From assembly GCA_013203525.1 (NCBI GenBank), contig JABMQB010000299.1:1-9380 (forward strand): a stretch of 9,380 nt of DNA, read 5' to 3'. The notes under the pieces are model-generated. The model made no database searches. It had not been told where the DNA came from and saw only the letters and a list, made by a program, of their open reading frames with translations. A program made the translations under genes and the position numbers. Of this stretch, positions 6,466 to 9,380 are shown piece after piece. The stretch comes from Mariniphaga sp. Its GTDB lineage: Bacteria; Bacteroidota; Bacteroidia; Bacteroidales; Prolixibacteraceae. Every line of letters begins with the position of its first letter. The stretch's first letter is position 1.

Positions 6466-7794
6466 ACGGTTATTAAAAAATGCTTGATAAATTTTTTGGA
6501 TACTTTTATTTCGGTCTGATTGTTTTACTATCAGGTAACTCACAAGGTCAGAGGCTCCTGAGCCACTGAGTAAAACGTTAATTTTATTTTCTGCAACAGC
6601 AGTAAACAATTTTGCAGAAACGCCATAGTTTTGTTGCATGCCATGGCCAACAATCCCGATAAGTGAGACATCATCTATAATTTTTATTTTATTAACTGAA
6701 GTAAAACCAAGCTGATTTATAATTTCCAAAGCCTTCATGCCTTCATTCCTTCCAAGAATAAAATTGATAGAGATTTGAGAAGTTATTACCGATTTTACAT
6801 TAATTTCTGCTTCACTTAACGATGTTGTAACTTTAGCAAGTATACCCGGCTTTAAGCCAACGCCTGGCCCATTCAGTTTCAAAAGTGAAATATCATCAGA
6901 ATAAGCAACGCCCTTAATAATCTGCTCTGAAATAAAGGTTTCAGTATTAATAATAGTGCTTACAGATTTAGAATCTATGTTTTTAATTTTGATTGGAATA
7001 TGTTTTTCCTCCAAGGGTTCAACTGTCCGTGGGTGAAATGAATAATGGTCGAAATATGCAAGTTCGCTTGCCTCGGCATAGGTCAACCTTTCTATTATTA
7101 TTGGATTCTCAACAATTTCCGGATCACTACTAAAAAAATCCTTTTCAAGACCCCATAGAATTAATTCACTGGCTGAAAGAGAAGCAGTTATCGATGCAGC
7201 AGTATAGTCTGCTGCTGAATTTCCTGCCCGGGCTATTTTCTGTTCAGAAGTAATTCCATATGAGCCGGGAATTATATAAATTAAATCCTTGTTGAGTTGT
7301 TTAAGCTTATCGATATCAAATGAAAGATGAGATGCATTTCCATAATCGGTCGATACAATGAATTTGTAATCTTCAGGTAAAATTATGCACGTTTGTAATC
7401 CAAGCCTTTGTAGCTGATATTGAAGAATGTGAGCCGATAGTTTCTCACTATAACTTAAAACCTGGTCTTTCAAAGCAGGAGAATAATCACCTATCAATGA
7501 AATACCATGAAGAAGATTCGTGATTCTTTCTGCCAGCACCTGATATTCCTGGTTAGGATCATCTCCCGTAATTTTTAGAAAAATATCAGTAAGAGATTTT
7601 TCAATAGGGGAGTGTTCACTTTCCTGTTCAAAAGCATTAATAATACTATCCGAAAGTAATTTATAAATACTATGGATGGAAGAAAGCACCAGAAATTTAC
7701 TACTACATTGACTATTTAAATATTCAACAAGTTCATTTATCGCTGAATTATTATTGCAATTATTTCCGCTAAACCGAATAATACAATCGGACAT
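6463..7794 (-). CDS. Divergent aspartokinase-like protein with two ACT domains
   Basis: A 443-residue protein with the layout of a monofunctional aspartate kinase: an amino acid kinase domain (about 1-275) and two ACT domains (about 302-371 and 376-443). Matching segments are SYSEKLSAHILQ (114-125, keeping the Glu of the SxGE-type motif), STDYGNAS (148-155), ERLTYAEASELAYFDHYSFHPRT (235-257) and IPIKIKN. Key catalytic stretches are altered. The N-terminal KFGGTS motif reads RFSGNN with Arg replacing Lys, and the GRGGSD motif is ARAGNSAAD with about three inserted residues. The nucleotide-binding TDVDG region reads GLEKDFF. The protein may be a weak kinase or a pseudokinase acting as an effector sensor; I cannot decide. 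The ACT regions keep KPGILAKV and YGVSAKLFTAVAENKINV, typical for ligand-binding ACT pairs. It is the first large gene of the methionine operon. Aspartate kinase would supply homoserine, so the context fits either role. Confidence 0.82.
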   Translation of the reverse strand: MSDCIIRFSGNNCNNNSAINELVEYLNSQCSSKFLVLSSIHSIYKLLSDSIINAFEQESEHSPIEKSLTDIFLKITGDDPNQEYQVLAERITNLLHGISLIGDYSPALKDQVLSYSEKLSAHILQYQLQRLGLQTCIILPEDYKFIVSTDYGNASHLSFDIDKLKQLNKDLIYIIPGSYGITSEQKIARAGNSAADYTAASITASLSASELILWGLEKDFFSSDPEIVENPIIIERLTYAEASELAYFDHYSFHPRTVEPLEEKHIPIKIKNIDSKSVSTIINTETFISEQIIKGVAYSDDISLLKLNGPGVGLKPGILAKVTTSLSEAEINVKSVITSQISINFILGRNEGMKALEIINQLGFTSVNKIKIIDDVSLIGIVGHGMQQNYGVSAKLFTAVAENKINVLLSGSGASDLVSYLIVKQSDRNKSIQKIYQAFFNNR

Positions 7795-7841
7795 GACAAT
7801 AAATTTTTAATTAATTTTTTATGATTTTTTTTAACCGAGGT

Positions 7842-7881
7842 GCCTTCGAACAATGTATATTTAATTACATTGAGAGAAGGC
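7842..7881 (-). other. Leader mRNA hairpin after the Cys/Met-rich peptide ORF
   Basis: On the - strand GCCTTC (7881-7876) pairs with GAAGGC (7847-7842), and inside this CAATGTA (7872-7866) pairs with TACATTG (7857-7851). A 3x3 internal loop and an 8-base terminal loop complete it. The 5' arm begins at the last base of the leader stop codon. A second copy of GCCTTCT lies in the leader coding region (7908-7902) and could compete for the same GAAGGC. An A-rich tract, not a T-run, follows, so it is not an intrinsic terminator as it stands. Confidence 0.6.
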
Positions 7882-7976
7882 TATTGCATAGTCATAGACA
7901 TAGAAGGCATAACAAATCCGCAGCAACCAACTGAAATGGCTGTAATTGAACTGCAGCATGTGAAAGTATTTTTCAT
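7881..7976 (-). CDS. Cys/Met-rich leader peptide of the methionine operon (31 aa)
   Basis: A 31-codon ORF with ATG at 7976 and TAG at 7883-7881. It contains two Cys-Cys pairs (residues 7-8 and 18-19, the second in VGCCGF) and ends MPSMSMTMQ, giving four Met codons among the last nine. The ATG lies about 18 bases after the expected transcription start of a near-perfect Bacteroidota promoter, so it is the first thing translated on the message. It is followed immediately by a hairpin, then by the aspartokinase-like, metY and metA genes. This arrangement is that of amino-acid-responsive leader peptides in ribosome-mediated attenuation, with the products of the pathway (Met, and Cys as the sulfur amino acid partner) over-represented. 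I infer a sensing role; I do not recognise it as a described family. A small metal-binding or membrane-active peptide is the main alternative. It is too short for ordinary gene calling. Confidence 0.65.
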   Translation of the reverse strand: MKNTFTCCSSITAISVGCCGFVMPSMSMTMQ

Positions 7977-7999
7977 TGTTATACCATTTTTAATGGATT

Positions 8000-8030
8000 C
8001 AAATATAGAATGATTTATTTTATAAACAAA
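8000..8030 (-). promoter_or_regulatory. Bacteroidota-type promoter for the leader-aspartokinase-metY-metA unit
   Basis: On the - strand TTTG (8030-8027), a 19-base spacer and TATATTTG (8007-8000) match the Bacteroidota primary sigma consensus TTG-N~19-TAnnTTTG. Transcription should start near 7993-7995, giving a leader of about 200 bases before the aspartokinase-like ATG at 7794 and only about 18 before the leader peptide ATG. Confidence 0.75.
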
Positions 8031-8129
8031 TTTATTTAGAAAGAGTTTAGATAAAATTAATACACGTTTAAATTGAGGCTATTAGGAATTAAAAATTGAC
8101 AGGAAATTGTTTTAAGCTTTGCATATGAA

Positions 8130-9002
8130 TTAATTAACATTCCAATTCAGCATTCCTCCTTCAAGGTTAAGATTTTCATATTTGGTTTCATTATGAATAA
8201 AGTTTATTGGAAATAACTGAAAAAACCTAACTGTTTGGCCCCTAAGTTTTGCAGGTTGCCATTCTCCTTCCAATGAATTAAGTGAACTTAATACCAACTG
8301 ATTTATATTGCCATTAATTCCTTTCATTATTCTGAATCCTCCAATATTTCCGGCTTCAAAAACCACAAAACCTACTACAATCCCTCCCGTTGTGGTCGAA
8401 TAATCAACATTATTTTCGTTAAATGTTTTTAAAATATGGCTATGCAGTTTATTATTTCCAGGAAGATAAAAAGGTTCATTATCAACAGAATAAAAAAGAT
8501 TGTCGTAGTATTCTTCCCCATTTGCCAGCCAATTTTTATTTGAAACCAATTCGTTGTTATTATAAACAGAAATAGATCTTTTATTTCCATTAGGGTAAAA
8601 TTCGGTTACTTCACCATGTAAAATTAAAGGTACAATAGATTTTGCATAGCCTGTTCGTTTTATTTTATCATTAATAACTTCATTAAATCTGAAAGTATTA
8701 TTTTCCAATTCTATAAAATTTCGGGCCATTGTATTTTTTTTCAATCCTCCCGAAATTATCAAATAAGTATCATTATCCGTCTTTTTATATAATTCTATTT
8801 TAGAAACTTCCCAATCCGACTGGTTGCGTTTAAAGGTTTTAACAGTTGCTTTTTTCTTTGATTTAAATTCGACTGTTTTTTTGTGTATTGCTGCGGCATC
8901 GGTAACAATCTTTCCATTTATTCCGAAATAATAACTGGTGTCGGTTTGCCCCAATAATATAATTGATAAAAAAAGAAATATAAATGTTGTAATTATTTTC
9001 AT
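8130..9002 (-). CDS. Secreted protein with TonB C-terminal-like domain
   Basis: A 290-residue protein. The N-terminus KIITTFIFLFLSIILLG followed by Gln-Thr is a signal peptide, probably cut near residues 18-20, so export to the periplasm or envelope is expected. The middle contains a MORN-like repeat, GEVTEFYPNGNKRSISVY (130-147), of the kind common in Bacteroidota secreted proteins. The C-terminal part, about 186-270, has the pattern of a TonB C-terminal domain: GGIVVGFVVFEAGNIGGFRIMKG, a helix with LVLSSLNSLEGEWQPA, and GQTVRFFQLFPINF. It lacks the membrane anchor plus proline-rich linker of a true TonB, so it is unlikely to energise transporters. A role in envelope protein interaction is only a guess. 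It is transcribed toward the methionine unit, with 99 bases between its stop and the promoter there, and no clear terminator is seen. Confidence 0.75.
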   Translation of the reverse strand: MKIITTFIFLFLSIILLGQTDTSYYFGINGKIVTDAAAIHKKTVEFKSKKKATVKTFKRNQSDWEVSKIELYKKTDNDTYLIISGGLKKNTMARNFIELENNTFRFNEVINDKIKRTGYAKSIVPLILHGEVTEFYPNGNKRSISVYNNNELVSNKNWLANGEEYYDNLFYSVDNEPFYLPGNNKLHSHILKTFNENNVDYSTTTGGIVVGFVVFEAGNIGGFRIMKGINGNINQLVLSSLNSLEGEWQPAKLRGQTVRFFQLFPINFIHNETKYENLNLEGGMLNWNVN

Positions 9003-9255
9003 GATTTAAGATTTCGTTGGTTTGTTCTAAATGTAGCAACGTTCAAAATGATAAAGAAAAATATGTGTTTAAAGTGTTTCAAAATTTGAATATTTAACGA
9101 ATTGTTAAGTTAAGCCAGAAACCAGGCTCAAAATTTATGCCAATTAGGATATATAAAATTGAACTTTTATGATGTTTGATATTTTCAATTGTAGAACCTG
9201 AAAAAATCAGAAATAAGATTTTTATTAATCGTTTCATACTTATGTATTAAATATC
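9003..9255. other. Gene-poor stretch between the secreted protein gene and the insertion sequence
   Basis: About 250 AT-rich bases without a confident gene. The upstream region of the secreted protein gene must hold its promoter. The nearest candidate is TACATTTA around 9029-9036 on the - strand (one base off TAnnTTTG), but no well-spaced TTG was found. The only coding-like feature is the doubtful ORF at 9094-9237. Confidence 0.5.
9094..9237 (-). pseudogene. Doubtful 47-codon ORF, perhaps a gene remnant next to the IS
   Basis: The product starts MKRLIKILFLIFSGS, which resembles the beginning of a Bacteroidota signal peptide, then continues for about 32 residues ending GFWLNLTIR and stops. 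I recognise no domain. Its start lies about 20 bases from the apparent end of an insertion sequence, so any promoter may have been displaced. It could be the decayed start of a secreted protein gene, a small real peptide, or chance. Confidence 0.22.
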
Positions 9256-9280
9256 ACTGTTGTCCGGTAAAACTAATTAA

Positions 9281-9310
9281 CCGGGTCAGGTATTTTGCAG
9301 CCTAACCCGG
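9281..9310 (+). other. GC-rich hairpin in the IS left end before the transposase
   Basis: CCGGGTCAGG and CCTAACCCGG form 10-base arms with a single C/A mismatch at the seventh pair, around a 10-base loop. It lies 38 bases before the transposase ATG. Such structures near IS ends often block read-through transcription or translation of the transposase, which is the inferred role here. Confidence 0.6.
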
Positions 9311-9348
9311 GATGTCTACTTTTGAGTTACGACACAAAAAAGAAAGAC

Positions 9349-9380
9349 ATGGGTAAAAGTAAAAATTTTAGCGGACAGCC
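9349..9380 (+). CDS. IS4-family (DUF4372-type) transposase, N-terminal fragment
   Basis: Only ten full codons and two extra bases are in the window, reading MGKSKNFSGQ and then a codon beginning CC, so Pro. The N-terminal pattern of a short basic start followed by FSGQP is what I know from Bacteroidota IS4-type transposases that carry an N-terminal DUF4372 domain. The rest, including the DDE catalytic residues, is outside the window, so the family call rests on ten residues plus the IS-end-like hairpin upstream. The gene is truncated by the window edge, not by mutation as far as can be seen. Confidence 0.6.
   Translation, partial: MGKSKNFSGQ

Larger units (their letters stand above)
9256..9380 (+). 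mobile_element. Left end of an IS4-type insertion sequence (continues beyond window)
   Basis: The last part of the window changes from AT-rich to locally GC-rich sequence beginning near ACTGTTGTCCGGTAAAAC and leads into a transposase start codon. I judge this to be the left end of an IS, with the exact edge uncertain by several bases because the right end and target duplication are outside the window. Support comes mainly from the transposase N-terminus and from the hairpin at 9281-9310. Confidence 0.6.

Noticed and set aside
7842..7881. Intrinsic terminator (classical attenuator) before the aspartokinase-like gene
   Set aside because: The stem is followed by an A-rich tract on the transcribed strand and not a U-run, and the lower stem is interrupted by a 3x3 internal loop.
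7795..7999. SAM riboswitch in the leader of the methionine unit
   Set aside because: The SAM-I and SAM-II conserved cores were looked for by eye and not found; the leader is instead taken up by a short ORF and one hairpin. A covariance-model search would settle it.

Overview
The window looks like chromosomal DNA from a member of the Bacteroidota, perhaps a marine or sediment Bacteroidales/Marinilabiliales-type organism. This is an inference from four things: the AT-rich sequence, A-rich start regions without Shine-Dalgarno motifs before most genes, a clear Bacteroidota-type promoter (TTTG, 19 nt, TATATTTG), and the protein types present. No rRNA, tRNA or CRISPR array was seen.

Layout. The left edge holds the 3' part of recG on the + strand, then a RidA-family gene on the + strand. 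Everything from there to about 9.24 kb is on the - strand. First come tcdA, a compact TatD-family hydrolase gene and elbB, which look like one operon transcribed elbB > tatD > tcdA. The tcdA end overlaps the ridA end by 4 bases. A good intrinsic terminator (about 3485-3521) separates this operon from a small four-helix membrane protein gene. That gene has an unusually strong Shine-Dalgarno sequence and a perfect dyad upstream.

The centre is a methionine biosynthesis unit read right to left. It runs from a promoter at 8000-8030 through a previously unlisted 31-residue Cys/Met-rich leader ORF (7881-7976) and a hairpin (7842-7881). It then reaches a divergent aspartokinase-like gene with two ACT domains, metY (O-acetylhomoserine sulfhydrylase) and metA. 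The MetA protein has Glu at position 111, the residue associated with acetyl-CoA rather than succinyl-CoA use. MetA and MetY therefore form a consistent direct-sulfhydrylation route from homoserine through O-acetylhomoserine to homocysteine. The leader peptide, with Met codons clustered just before its stop and two Cys-Cys pairs, suggests translation-dependent sensing of sulfur amino acids. This is the most interesting part of the window.

The right end holds a secreted protein with a TonB C-terminal-like domain, a doubtful 47-codon ORF, and the left end of an insertion sequence. The IS carries a GC-rich hairpin and the first codons of an IS4-type transposase that runs off the window.
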